From assembly GCA_012934845.2 (NCBI GenBank), contig WNNJ02000292.1:1-64000 (forward strand): a stretch of 64,000 nucleotides of DNA. The letters run 5' to 3'. The DNA comes from Pomphorhynchus laevis (lineage: Eukaryota > Acanthocephala > Palaeacanthocephala > Echinorhynchida > Pomphorhynchidae). The notes below the pieces were generated by a model. That model had not been told where the DNA came from and made no database searches. It was given only the letters and a program-made list of their open reading frames with translations. Below are positions 1 to 13,900 of this stretch, in pieces; position 1 is the stretch's first letter; each line of letters opens with the position of its first letter. Made by a program: the position numbers and the translations under genes.

Positions 1-70
<70 letters not shown>
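1..70. repeat. (AT)n microsatellite
   Basis: Pure AT dinucleotide repeat up to the left edge of the Penelope insertion. The same repeat resumes on the other side of the element at 3701, so the element sits inside a TA microsatellite. Confidence 0.97.
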
Positions 71-72
<2 letters not shown>

Positions 73-702
73 CAAACTATAGAAAAAACTGCGGTGTTTA
101 TTCCTTATCACCAAGCTACCAGGAACATTGCAAAACACCTGAGCAACGCATTCGGTAAAATAGAGCCAATTATTCGTGAGGGATTTAACCCACCAATGAC
201 ATATTTCAAGAGAGGGATAAACTTAGCGAACTATCTAGTCCGAGCTGATCTTAGGAATAAATCAAGTAACACCCAAGTACAAAATCGCTCAAAGGCGTGC
301 GGTGATAAAAGATGTGCTTGTTGTAAATCTATGGAAAATACAGAATACGTTAAATCCACTGTCACCGGACTATCGTACCGTGTAAAAGGTGATTTCACGT
401 GCAAATCAGCTCATGGGATTTATTTTATGACTTGCACCGATTGTAATATTCAATACATCGGTGAGACGAACCGTCCGTACCATCTTCGCCAAAATAATAG
501 ACGGAACGATATAAAATTCAAAAGACAAACAGATGGAGCTGTTAGTCATATAATCGAAAATCCTGATCATCACTTTACCAGTGTGATAATTGAAACTGTT
601 CCTGATGAAACTATAAGGAAACGGGGAGAATCCTATTGGATTGGACAGTTAATGACCGATCTACAAGGCTTAAATACAAAACATGAATATCACTTGCCAT
701 GA
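71..702 (+). pseudogene. 5'-truncated Penelope ORF (GIY-YIG part only)
   Basis: In-frame C-terminal fragment of the Penelope protein. It includes the cysteine cluster CGDKRCACC and the GIY-YIG endonuclease, and is identical to the end of the 881-3472 ORF. It lacks the reverse transcriptase and has no start codon of its own, so it is part of the pseudo-LTR and not a gene. Confidence 0.9.
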
Positions 703-785
703 CAGAACAAAATAAGTAGAATAATGCGGAACTCTTCCAGATCAAAAACGTGTATATATTTCAAAAATGTGTAAACTAGTCACCG

Positions 786-834
786 CTTGATAAAGACTTT
801 GTGTCGAAACGTTGCGTGTCCTGTGCTCAATAAA
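786..834 (+). other. Hammerhead-like module with poly(A) signal in the Penelope repeat
   Basis: Just after the ORF stop lies TTGATAA, a short hairpin GAC-TTTGT-GTC (795-805), then CGAAACGTT and an AATAAA at 829-834. PLE terminal repeats are known to carry hammerhead ribozyme motifs, and this looks like a degenerate one because CTGATGA is replaced by TTGATAA. An identical copy lies at 3556-3604. Confidence 0.45.
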
Positions 835-2840
835 TAAAAATCCAGTTTGCGTCTTGTTTTCTTTAAAACCTTGATATTTAATGGAATCATTAAGTGATCC
901 AAGACCACCGCTTCTATCGAGTAACAATAATATATATGGAGTCTTTCAACAGACCCGGTGTTCAGCTAACTGCGCGGCTAAAATCAGAGCACATATGCAA
1001 TTTTTGGAATATTGTTGTCGTACCCAAATTACTCCGAAGGGACTTACGGTGCGAAAACAAATGCAAGTAAATCAAGATCTGGATCCCAACAAACATGCAT
1101 ATTTTGAAGATAAATGGCGAAAAGTGTTAGAAAACTCACAGAAACAGCTACTACGTATTCTTCGAGATTATTACGTATATCTAAACAATACCGTATGCAG
1201 AGAAATAGACGAAACGACATACGATAGAGCACTCAATATAAAGCTTTCAAAGATTCGTCGAACCTTTGGCCACGACGTTCATAAAGTTGAACTTTCACGT
1301 ATTGAAGTACATCCAAATAGACGCTTCGTTCATCGACAAAGAATTACTCAAACCTTTAGTATTCCCGAAAAGAATATCATAAAGAATATATCAGATCGAC
1401 CGCTCAGTTCAGATGAGAAATCACTTCTAAATTACGGACTCAACTTTGTTCCAACACAACGTGAGTTTAATCGCCAAGATCTGACTAAATCCATACGCTC
1501 TGCGGGTAATAAAATATTCAAAACAGAACGAGAAGAAAACATGAGAGGTATACAGCTAAAATCATTATTTGCCGACTCAGATATCCGAAATTATATCAGC
1601 ATGAAACCAAATTCAAAATATAAAAGCAACCTTAGTGGAAACGAATGGAAAACAATCAAACAACTAAAGAAAAGAGACGACATTGTTATTAAACAAGCCG
1701 ACAAATCTGGACATGTAGTAATATGGGGTAAAACACAGTATCTAGAAGAAGGTTACCGCCAACTGCGATCAGGTCCATATGAAGAGATCGATGAAATTGG
1801 AATTACGGATACATATCGCAGAATATCGAACGCTATTACAACTGATGTCCATGAAGAAGACCTAGCAAATAAACTTTACGTTAAAGAACCCCACCCAGGA
1901 CGCTTCTATCTTCTTCCAAAAACACATAAGCAAGATATTATCTGTAAAGGAAGACCAATTGTAAGTAATTGCGGTACTGCGTCTGAGAAATTATCAAAAT
2001 ACCTGTGTTCTATTCTAAATCCAATTGTGCGAGTACAGGAGAGATGCCTACAAAGTACAGATGATTTCCTTCGACAATTCGATTCTATAAAAGAAGAAAT
2101 TCCGGATAATGCAATTATTTTAACACTGGATGTTGAACAACTATACACTTCAATTCCAATCGAATCTGGTATAGCAGCATGTAAAGACAGAATGATAAGG
2201 TACGGCACACCACCAGGAAAATCTGAAAACATTGTGAAATTGCTAAAAACCGTATTAACAGAGAATGTATTTACATTCGACAACCACTATTGGCGACAAA
2301 CTAACGGCACAGCAATGGGGACTCCCGTTGCTCCACCATATGCCAACTTATTCATGGCTTGGTTAGAAGATAAAATTTTATCCACTGCTAAAAAACAACC
2401 GCTATGGTGGAAGAGATATATAGATGATGTGATAGTTATTTGGAATCATAGCAGAGAAGAATTGAACACATTCCTGATACACCTCAATACAAACAATCTA
2501 GTCAAATTTACATACGATGAAAACACCGATATTCATTATCTAGACATACGTATTCATAAGATTGATGATAAGTGGCAAACATCACTATACCGAAAGGTTG
2601 ACAGCGTGAGAGCCTATGTACACGCTAAAAGTGGTCACAGTCCTCAAATAAAGCGAAATTTGATTTATAATGAAGCAACAAGAGTACGGAAGATATGCAG
2701 TACTGCAAATACGTTAGAAAATGGTCTTAAAGAAATCGAAAAATCATTTCTACTGCGAGGTTATACACATATAGAAATATGGCGACAAATTAACAAAGCA
2801 AGATATTTGAATCGAACTCGATTGCTCGCAGGTGAATACA

Positions 2841-3813
<973 letters not shown>

Positions 3814-3841
<28 letters not shown>

Positions 3842-4014
3842 TTTGAAAGAATTGTCATCACGACAATCTCGAGCAACGCCGATTTGACTAATCCTCTTAT
3901 ATTTGAAAGAATTGACATGTCAATCTCGGTAAACATTGCTCGATTTGAAAATCTATTTATATTTTGAAAGAATTGTCATCACGACAATCTCGAGCAACGC
4001 CGATTTGACTAATC

Positions 4015-4018
<4 letters not shown>
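3814..4018. repeat. 84-bp tandem direct repeats
   Basis: An 84-bp unit occurs at 3814-3897 and again at 3935-4018 with about two differences, separated by 37 bp. Each unit contains the small hairpin TTGTC-ATCAC-GACAA. The first half of unit one is also the right arm of the 54-bp palindrome. Confidence 0.88.

Positions 4019-4046
<28 letters not shown>
4019..4046. repeat. (AT)n microsatellite
   Basis: Third AT dinucleotide tract, directly after the tandem repeats. Confidence 0.95.
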
Positions 4047-4049
<3 letters not shown>

Positions 4050-4607
4050 TAGTGCGAAAAATCGCTTGAAACTGTGGTCCAGGAGCCTAAACTGGCTATT
4101 ATTGATTTAAAATCCATATGAGCTGCTTAAATAATGTACTTCGATCATCAGCTCCATCAGTCTAATGTATCACTCCGAGACGCTCCTAACCACCCAGCAG
4201 TCATCGTCAGTCGGATGAAGTGGTTAGGGTGCGTTTCGACTGCTTTTGTGATAACTGTAAAGACACCAGCAATTCCTCACGATGCTAGACGAAACTCAGG
4301 TGCATAAAGCGTTTTTACTGGCTTGTTGCGTGTGTGGACCTTCTAGTTATTCTTTATATGTTGCACAAATGCGTATCCGTTGTTACGAGGGCACTGAATT
4401 TCTCACAGGATTCCGAAAGGAATACGTTTTTTATAAATTGGTAGTGCGAAAAATCGCTTGAAACTGTGGTCCAGGAGCCTAAACTGGCTACTATTGATTT
4501 AAAATCCATATGAGCTGCTAAAAAACTGGACTTCGATCATCAGCTCCATCAGTCTAATGTATCACTCCGAGACGCCCCGAACCACCTAGCAGTCATCGTC
4601 AGTCGGA
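4045..4607. repeat. About 170-bp direct repeat pair
   Basis: A 171-bp unit at 4045-4215 returns at 4437-4607 with roughly 90 percent identity. It is richer in GC than its surroundings and has no ORF. The 220 bp between the copies are unique. It could be a short repeated element or the ends of a larger decayed element. Confidence 0.8.
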
Positions 4608-4614
4608 TTCAAAA

Positions 4615-4858
4615 ATATATCAAAATGGGTAAGTATATAACATTAAACCAAGCTTCTTTTGCAATTTTATTTAAAAACGTATTCGGGTTACCCCCTCGTC
4701 AGTAGCACAGAACAATATTCTATTGTATTGAATATTCTATTGCGCTACTATAGAATATTGTATTGTGCTACTGACGAAGGTGTTAACCCGAAAACGTTTT
4801 TAAATAAAATTGCAAATGAAGCTTGGTTTTTTTTATTTACTTACCTATTTTGATATAT
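4615..4858. mobile_element. Foldback element (244 bp)
   Basis: Two arms of about 110 bp are inverted copies of each other around position 4736, ending in ATATATCA at 4615 and TGATATAT at 4858. Each arm, read outward, has CTGACGA, a small hairpin, CGAA and AAATAAAA. The 64-aa plus ORF is only a read-through of the inverted repeat. Confidence 0.85.
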
Positions 4859-7547
4859 ATAATTATGGTGCACGGATGTGCTGAGTAGATAACGATCCTG
4901 GATTTCTTACGAAATACTGCATTTAGACAAAATGGTGTTGCTTGATATACTTGACTTTGAATAGATATACATAATGCTGATATATATACTGATATGGATG
5001 GAGATGGTCTGATAAGCAAGTTTCCAGTTTATGAGCTTTTTGCCACTGAAACTTAAGCAATGTATCTGAAATGCTCTTTTTCAAAAGTCACGCAAGCAGC
5101 CAAACGTTATCGAGATGGCTCATACTACTGATGATAGCTGCCGGTAATCTGTGACGTCTAGTATGCTTATTGTGGGGTATAGTCCAGTAAAGTATCTACA
5201 GCAGTTTTTAACATACTGCCGCATTTCAATGGAATCCTGGACCGTTGTTTTTCAAGCATATTTGATGCGAACTGTTATATATACATGCCGAATCCTTTTA
5301 AGGATCCAACGAATGACGCGATGCAGCAACACATGAATCGCCTGGATTCGTGTGATACATCCACATAAATCGTATGGATTTAAACGATATAAAAACGATA
5401 CACTGACGTTACTTGTCGAACTTTGATTTTTTAAATATAAATAGAGAAATATAACTATTGGCCACTATACGACATCCTTAAAATGTGTTAAAAGTTTGTT
5501 CAAAACTTAGTAAAAATAATTACCGCTTAAAGTTACTTTTATATACTCGACTTCGTTCATATTCCCAACAGATTATCTTCTAAGTGTTTAGTAAAAGTGC
5601 TGTTTTTAAATGTTCACAATTATCTCTACAATCTCGACACTAATTCATAACTATATTTGCACTTTTCGTTTTTGACTGATATATTCCTTTTGATTACTTC
5701 ACACACAATACTTGTTTTAAACATGTAAATGTGTAAGTGCACTTAAACGTTAATGTTGACATAAATATTGACATCTGCCCGAATGTCTAGACACAGTAGC
5801 TGTTCTTTACCTTCCATGATTGGAGGCCTATTATTTTTCCTTCTAACGCCTGGTAAATTATTTAAATTACTACATTATCATGTATCTTGTTTTTTCAAAT
5901 GCTTTTGAATATATATTCAATATTTGATCAAATAGAATTTCTAACTTTTGGATTTGAGTTAACAAATACCTGTAACTATTAAGTGGGATTAATAAATTCC
6001 ACTTATTAATAAGTGGGATTCTTTATTAAAATACAACTTTTTAATTTTAAAGAAGTGTATGTAAGATATAGCAAGCCGTTTCTTTATTTAAGAAAGTGAG
6101 TGATTAAGTGATTTAAATAAGTGATTTATTTAAGTGATTCATCCAAATTTATTTATAAATTAGCAATTATTTGATTTATATCGAGAAGTTATAAGCGCAA
6201 ATATATCATATTAAATAATATTATAATAATATTAATAATATTAATTAATATTATAATAATATTAAATCTTATAATATTTAATATTAATATTAAATATTAA
6301 TATTAATATTTTATATTAATATTTTTTTTATAAATAATATCAAATATTTTATTTATATTATTATAAAATATATTTAACGTGATTCATCCAAATTGATTTT
6401 TAAATTAGCAATTATTTGAATAATATGTATTAATATTATTAATATTTATTAATATTATTTTAATAATTATTATTTAAATAATAATTAAATTTATTTATTA
6501 TTTATTATTTATTATTTATTTATTATATTAATCGATTATTTATTTAAATAATATTAAATAACAATATCAATAACAATATCGTATCAAAATATTAATATAT
6601 TAATATCATATGTATTAATTAAATCATGATGGATTGTCGATAATTTATTCAATGATTAAGTGATAATTATTATTATATTTTAGTTGAACATCGCTTTCTA
6701 CAATTCCAACAAGCGTGAATTTGGTTAGATATTTTGATGCGAGAGTTACACTAAATTCAATATATATAGCTATCATACTATGATAGTAATACTATGATAT
6801 CACTATCAGTAGGCCAGGGGTGTGTAATCTTTTCTGGAATGTGGTCCAATGCGGAATTTTTTCTAGGACATAATTCTTTAGCGTGATAAAAAAATTTGAG
6901 ATTTTCAAAAGGTGTGTAAAAATCTAAAAAATCTTTAGTTTGTTTTCATCTGCAAGAATATAGTATATAATGACAACAACGGAGTTTATTCACATTCACA
7001 GTTGGATATCCGGCAATAAATGCAAATATTTAAGAAAAATTTAATCAAATAAAAATATTAATCAGTTCGATCAGTCCGATAGATAAATTATACAAAATTA
7101 ATTAATTATTTAATTTCTGTTGCTACATCTCTGATGACAGAAATTTAATATCGGGCTTATATTTTGTGACCTTCAAAGATATACAAGCACTACCAGTTTT
7201 ATCCGCAAGACTACCAAGAGACTTAATAAAGTTTATTATAGATAAAACAGTAAAATATTTTAACAGTAAAATATAGATCAATGGAAGATCACAGGAGAAA
7301 GTTTCGCATTCCAGAAAAAATAGCCGTGTTTGTCACACGTGACATTGGTTTCCCAAATTTGTGCTAGACACTCCTCGTTATATTACTAAGTAATACAACG
7401 AGATGTGTAAATCACTATAGTACTTGATTTTTATTTTTACAAACAACGAGACACTATCTAATCATTAACATTGATTTAGTAGTTATCTAACGGTCATCGA
7501 TATGAAGGTATATATCATCTAAAGATATATGAATTTTTCATATTTTT
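4859..7547. other. AT-rich 3' flank of the dynein gene, no gene seen
   Basis: No coding region on either strand could be supported. The stretch 6180-6610 is almost pure A and T built from TAATATTA-type inverted words. The small ORFs at 4837-5019 and 5151-5336 show no recognisable protein. Confidence 0.7.
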
Positions 7548-7695
7548 TCATGCTCATGTTGATTGAATATGAATATATGGAACGAAATTTCTTTAGTGTT
7601 GCATTTCATAAAAATGTTGAATATTGATTGCTGTTAATCTGGTTGTCTTTATCACATTCCATCTCTATCCATGTAATGTCGATGTTGATAGTAGT
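7548..7695. repeat. Dispersed repeat, copy 1 (3' of dynein)
   Basis: Begins TCATGCTCATGTTGATTG and matches 8412-8593 over two blocks (about 90 and 45 bp) with few differences. It lies just beyond the dynein stop codon, while the second copy lies in the last intron. Confidence 0.85.
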
Positions 7696-7755
7696 ACTTT
7701 ACAAAGGCTTATTAAAGTATTATAAATTACTATATTATACAATATAAATTAATGT

Positions 7756-7761
7756 TTTATT
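7756..7761 (-). other. Candidate dynein polyadenylation signal
   Basis: AATAAA on the minus strand about 80 nt after the dynein stop codon. The region is so AT-rich that such words are frequent, so this is only a candidate. Confidence 0.35.
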
Positions 7762-7839
7762 TTTGGTATATTTTCTTAAAAATAAATTTTGAACTGTTTT
7801 AAGTATTTTTCGATCAGCAATACACAAATTCATGTTAAC

Positions 7840-7988
7840 TTAGTCTTCTTCGACAATCAGCAAAAGTGCAACTGATCGCTTAACCCAGTGACTCGTTGAC
7901 CATTTCTTGCCGGGATTCATATCCACACCCACAACAAAGGTTCGTTCTCTATTCGATGAAATCTGGTAGCAAGGACATTCATAATTGG
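7840..7988 (-). CDS. Dynein exon 55 (C-terminal end, stop)
   Basis: Residues 2928-2976. Contains [16 protein letters not shown] and [11 protein letters not shown], the standard end of axonemal heavy chains, then TAA at 7840-7842. The two leading bases CC complete the codon started in exon 54. Confidence 0.92.
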
Positions 7989-10900
7989 CTGAACATAAAA
8001 TTCAAATTACTGACATAATCGCAAATAAGTTAAATATTTCTTTTATTTAGAAAAATATCGTCAATTAAGACGATATTTTTTAATAAGATACTATAAATTT
8101 AAAGCTTACTTCGAGTAATCTATGAGAAAGCAATTGGAATAAGGAATCTTTAAGCAAGACAAATATAAAAAATTAAATCATGGCTAAATCCAATAGTAAA
8201 CAAATACATTTCATAGTAAAGTCCAGAAGATAATTGTAACATTTCGATTTTGAGCGTATAATAATTGGGTCAACCTCTTGTTCAATGTTTGAACAAATGT
8301 GCTTAATAAAGTTTAATAAAATCAGTTTTTACAGCGGTTCTGGAATTATATCTATAGCCTTCTGAAACGAAATCTTTACTGTTTTCAAGACGATTTTTAA
8401 CTTCCGCACGTTCATGCTCATGTTGATTGAATATGAATATATGGAACGAAATGTCTTTAGTGTTGCATTTCATAAAAATGTTGAATATTGATTGCTGTTT
8501 ATTTGACTTTTGATAAATTTACAGTATCTAAGTTGTTTTTAATCACATTCCATCTCTATCCATGCAATGTCGATGTTAATAGTAGTATTTTATGTGCGTA
8601 ATAACATGTGCGTAATATATGCACTCATTTATATATTTATACGTGCGTAATAAAATCAGCTTCTTAAACTGGTTCTGGTAAATAAGAACTGGTACAACAA
8701 TGATTACTGTAATTTGTTAATTTGATTTGACAAATTACAGCATCCACATATACATTAGTAGCTCGTTCTTGTAATTCGGCATCGCCGTATTATTAGATAT
8801 AGTATAATATATGTTTATTATATATTATACTATATATTATATATTATAATATATAATATATATTATACTATATATATATTATATACTATAATATATATAG
8901 TATATTAGATATGGTATAATATTATACCGAAAATAGCAATAACTAAATATTTTAAAATCTTGGTATTCAGAGATATAATTTTATAACTTTAGACATTTAA
9001 ACAAGTTGAACAAACTCCGAGTAATCTACTTTAAAATTAAAGTAGATTATTATTTCATATCAACCTTAATATTAAATTAAAATTTAATAAGTATTTAATA
9101 TATTAAAATCAGTATAATATTTAATATTTTTATTCATAGCGATAAAATCTACAAAATATACAAATCTAAATTAATTATCGAAGTTCACCAACGCTCTTAA
9201 TTACCAGCACTTTTTAGGAGTTTATCTTGTTTTAAAAGCGGAATAGCTTTGAACATTATTAGCGGCATGTTGTAATAGAGTTTCATCGGAAACTGTTCTT
9301 CGAGACATTTGCGATGACTATCCCAAGAAGCGCCGACCAAATGAAATCCAGATACAGCCGTTTGAGTATCAGTAGAAATTGCTCGGAGATCGCTGTGATC
9401 GACAAAGTCAAATTCCCAGCAAAGTTTATCGATGGCAACCTTAAAAATTATAAAAGTAATATTATACAATACAGTGGTATAAAGATGGCAAGTATGTGAA
9501 GAAATTAAAACTTACTAAATGACGTCTAGCCGCAATTTGTAAAAGTGCGGTAAGGAAACCATTTGGAAAGGCGAATCCGGGTAGCCAATAAACCGATGGT
9601 GTTTTGTGTAATCTTGCCCATTCGTAGAACTGAGCAGTACGGGCAGTGAGATCCTTAATCCATGTAGACATCGCTGATTTAGACACGTAGAACTAGATAT
9701 TTAACAAATATATGCATGTAATCATCAAATTTGACAAACCTTTTTCCATTTTGCTGGTACTCTTAAATCGTAAAGCGACTGAAACATATCCTCAAGATCG
9801 TCACTCATTATGATAAAACCGGTCACTGCTAGTTTAAGCGCTTCTGTGGATCGATGGACAACCGAAATTAAATCGTTTATGCGAGCAATCTATATGAAAT
9901 TAAAATGAAAACTGTTATTGATTATTTATTGGGATGAAACAACAGAGCAGAAAAATATGTGCACATTTACTAGCGACCTTTGATATAATTTAAATGCAAA
10001 AAATTAGGTATAAATCATGAGTTCTTCGTAATTTTATGATTTAAAATCTAAGATTAAAATTCTGAATTTAAATTTTGTATGCGAAGATCAGCTGCTGAAA
10101 TTACATCCCTAATTCAGACATTTTGACGCAAAATAATATTTTGTGTCTAAATTTAAACAAAATATTAAAAAATGCATTTTGTCTAAACAAAATATTTAGA
10201 AATTCAGAATATTAGCATTTTAGTGTGAAAATTTTAGTAAACGTTTAATTTTGGAAAAATCGACGTTCTTCCCTTCATTTATCGAAAATGAATTTTCGAT
10301 ACTCAATTTGGTTTCATCAAGAATTCAGCTGTTGCTCATGATGACAGTCAAGATTTGTTTAAAATACAGAATAATCAGAATAGTTAACAGAATTAGCGCA
10401 TTCTGTACTTCATACTTGGTTTAAACATAAAATATTTGTATGTTAAATAAAATCTAAGACTTTAAATCTAAGTTCTTCGTAATCGAGTTTAAAATGCTTT
10501 TATTTTCGTGATATCAAAATCCCCTTTTGAAAATTAATTAATCGATTTTAAATTATTTATAGCAGCAGAATAAAACACAAAAATAAGATTTCTCAATTTT
10601 AAACGCACGTTAATTGCACACATTTAATGTGAATAAACTTGGATCAAAGTCGTCCTACACTGATATTATTTTGGATTTTCTGAAACAAATATAAAAAAAT
10701 TAATTTTAAATTTATATTAATTAATATTAATTTTAATGTTAATCGTAAACTTAAATGTTAAAGAATTCTCATTTAACAGTGACATTATGATAAAATGTCA
10801 CTCTTTGTAAAAAAATTACTTCGTAAGTAATATCATTGGCATTTAAATATAAATATTAATTATTAATATTAATAATTAATTATTATTAATAATTAATTAT

Positions 10901-13900
10901 TAAATTATTAATATAAATTATTTTCGAAATCAGCCGTAAAAACTATTGAAAATATTAAAATAGAATGTTTACCTCGTGCTTAAAGACAACAGTTATTGGA
11001 TCTACAGAGTTATCATCGAAAGTTTTGTCAATTTCTTCATAAATAACAGGTAAGGGCAATACTCTTAGGATTTCTTCACAAATTTGGAATACCTAATAAA
11101 TAACACATAACGAGTTCAAAATTGTAGAAGTTGCAGAGATTAAAGATTATTAGTTTTACTTAAATTTCGGTCTAAAAATTAAATAAATTCGAAAGATAAT
11201 TGGATATATCGACCAATGAATTGATAATTTTAATGATTTAGAAAATAGGGTAATCCGGCATTTTGATGTACTTACTTCAAATCAGCGATTGTAAGCACAG
11301 GGATCCGAATACTAATTTAATTATTCGAAACCGTTGCAATAGATAAACTATTTTAATATAAAGAAGTAGCAACATTATATTTCAGACAGAACAGCATTTG
11401 AGAAACGAATATCATGCCTGGCATTAGTAATAAATAGTGACAATTCTCGAAAAATGTATTGTATATTATTGCATTATCATTATTATATTAATATCATTGC
11501 ATAATATTATTAATAATATTAATAATTAAAAATAATTATATTATTATATTATTATAATGATCCAACTTATTTGATAATTTATATTTATGCGGATAATATA
11601 ATAAGTTTAACACTTCTTTGTTCGACCCCTATGGCGTGCTATCCCGAATAGGGATCGCACGCCATAATGAGTCTCTTTCACTGCACTTGCCCGCTACTGC
11701 TTCCAAGCTAATGTTTCACAATTAATGCTATATGTTTATTATTAGATTGAGCGGTTGTAGTATATAAGCTGAATTGATACTTGGTAAAAAATGCCTTTAT
11801 TAATACATGCCCAATCAATTAGATTAAAATCTAGTAAAAAACGAAGATTTTACCAATAAAACATTTTTATAAAATAAACGTAATTATCATATAAATATAA
11901 TAAATAGTGAAAAATATAAGTTTATTAAATATTAATAATCCAAGCTAATGTTTCACAATGTTATATGTTTATTATTAGACTGAGCGGTTGTAGTATATAA
12001 GCTGAATTGATACTTGGTAAAAAATGCCTTTATTAATACATGCCCAATCAATTAGATTAAAATCTAGTAAAAAACGAAGATTTTACCAATAAAACATTTT
12101 TATAAAATAAACGTAATTATCATATAAATATAATAAATAGTGAAAAATATAAGTTTATTAAATATTAATAAATATTTTACTATTATAAATAGTAAAATTA
12201 TAGATGTAATTTTACATAAACGTTTATAAAATATTTATAAATATATCGTTAGTTTAGCATAAAATAATAAAAACAAATAACCTCGTTTTCTTTGGTATCC
12301 TTATCCCCAATTGTTTTAAGTTTTTGCCCTTCCGGTTGAAGAAACATAAGATTTTGCATGAGTGCATTTGAAATGGCAACTTGTGCGGCCACGTTTGCAT
12401 TGCTATGTTGTCCAAACGCCTCTGTACTGTCCACACTCGGCATTTTCTGAATGTGACTGATATATGAAGCAACCGAACCATCACGAGGAACAAAGTAAGC
12501 ATCACAAGTTGCAGAAAGTCTTAATTTATAAGGCACTTAATAACGCGTAGAAATTACCAATTTGACAGATTTTATAAATTCAATTAATTAAATTAGACTC
12601 TGTATTAGTTAAAAATATGGAGTTTTTGTGATTTTTATATTTTATTATATAGCTAATTTAATCATGTAAAACTATACGATTAAACTCATGACTTAAACTA
12701 ATTTATTAAATTAAATTTAATAATTAAATTAATTTGAACTAATTTGAACTAATTTATTAATTTAATTAATAAATATTTTTATGAATCATATATTAAAATT
12801 ATTCAAATAATAATATATATGAATAATAATATATTTTTATCATATATACATATAATACAACGGTAGTTGATTATCGTTATAATCCTTGTTTATTTATTTA
12901 TAATTTATTTAATTATTTATAATAGTTGTATTATGTAAATTAATAAATGATGTGACGTTATCTACATATTTTTGTAAGTGATTTATCATATCATGATGTT
13001 TAAAAGATATCTAAAATGCCAAATATCTTAAATATTCCACGATAACACACGAATTAAATTTATTATTCGAATAAAAAAATCCAAGCATCCAAATTGACAG
13101 AAAAATTTTTCAATTTGCTGACAGTTGACATTTTTACTTGCTTATCGTTTCCTGATTAGCATATCACCGAAATTCTTTAATTGGGCACATCACTAAATGC
13201 ATCGTGGCTTTCCAATGTAAAACTCCAAATTACAAACGAATTTAAAATGTTGAGATGTCAGATTTAATTTGACTAAGGAGGTTGATATATTATTAATATT
13301 AATAATATATTTTTGTTTCCATTACAATTGGGCGTGATTTTTGGGCATTGTGAAAGTAATGATCGGTATGCTAATGTGCCAACAATTAGTTGTGCTAGTT
13401 CATTATTCTATTATGCCGTTTTGTTCAACAAACAATTTGTGGTATTAAACTTTAAAATATTAAAAATATCTTATTTAAAATTAAGATATTGATTAATATT
13501 TTGTCTTTCATAAACAATATGCTTAATACTTTAGCAAAAGCAATTTGTGCAGCTGTAGAATGAAAGGTAGCTAAGGTATCATAAAATAATTTTTTTTATA
13601 GTTTTGTGTTTTAATACCTTTCTAAAGATATTTTAATAAAAATTAATAATATCAAATAATGAATAAAAATTAATAATAATTAATAATACTAATATTATTA
13701 TATTATATTAATAATTATTATATTATATTATTAATATAATATACGCTAATATGAGTAATTTGGGTAAATCTTCATATAATCTGAAAATTTATCGATGGTG
13801 ACTTAAATTGTGATCGATTATATTAAAATTTGACTTTATTTACATCTATGCAAAGATTTGTTGCAGAAAAAGTAGAAACTTACGGGAATGTTGGATAGTT

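Larger units (their letters stand above)
71..937 (+). repeat. Upstream pseudo-LTR of Penelope
   Basis: Direct repeat of 2841-3707 at a constant offset of 2770 bp. It starts at AGCAAACTATAG, in the middle of the coding sequence, and holds the GIY-YIG end of the ORF, the 3' UTR with an AATAAA (829-834) and the first codons of the next ORF (ATG at 881). Confidence 0.95.

Noticed and set aside
1906-2283. 125-aa minus ORF within Penelope
   Set aside because: Shadow of the RT coding frame, no recognisable protein.
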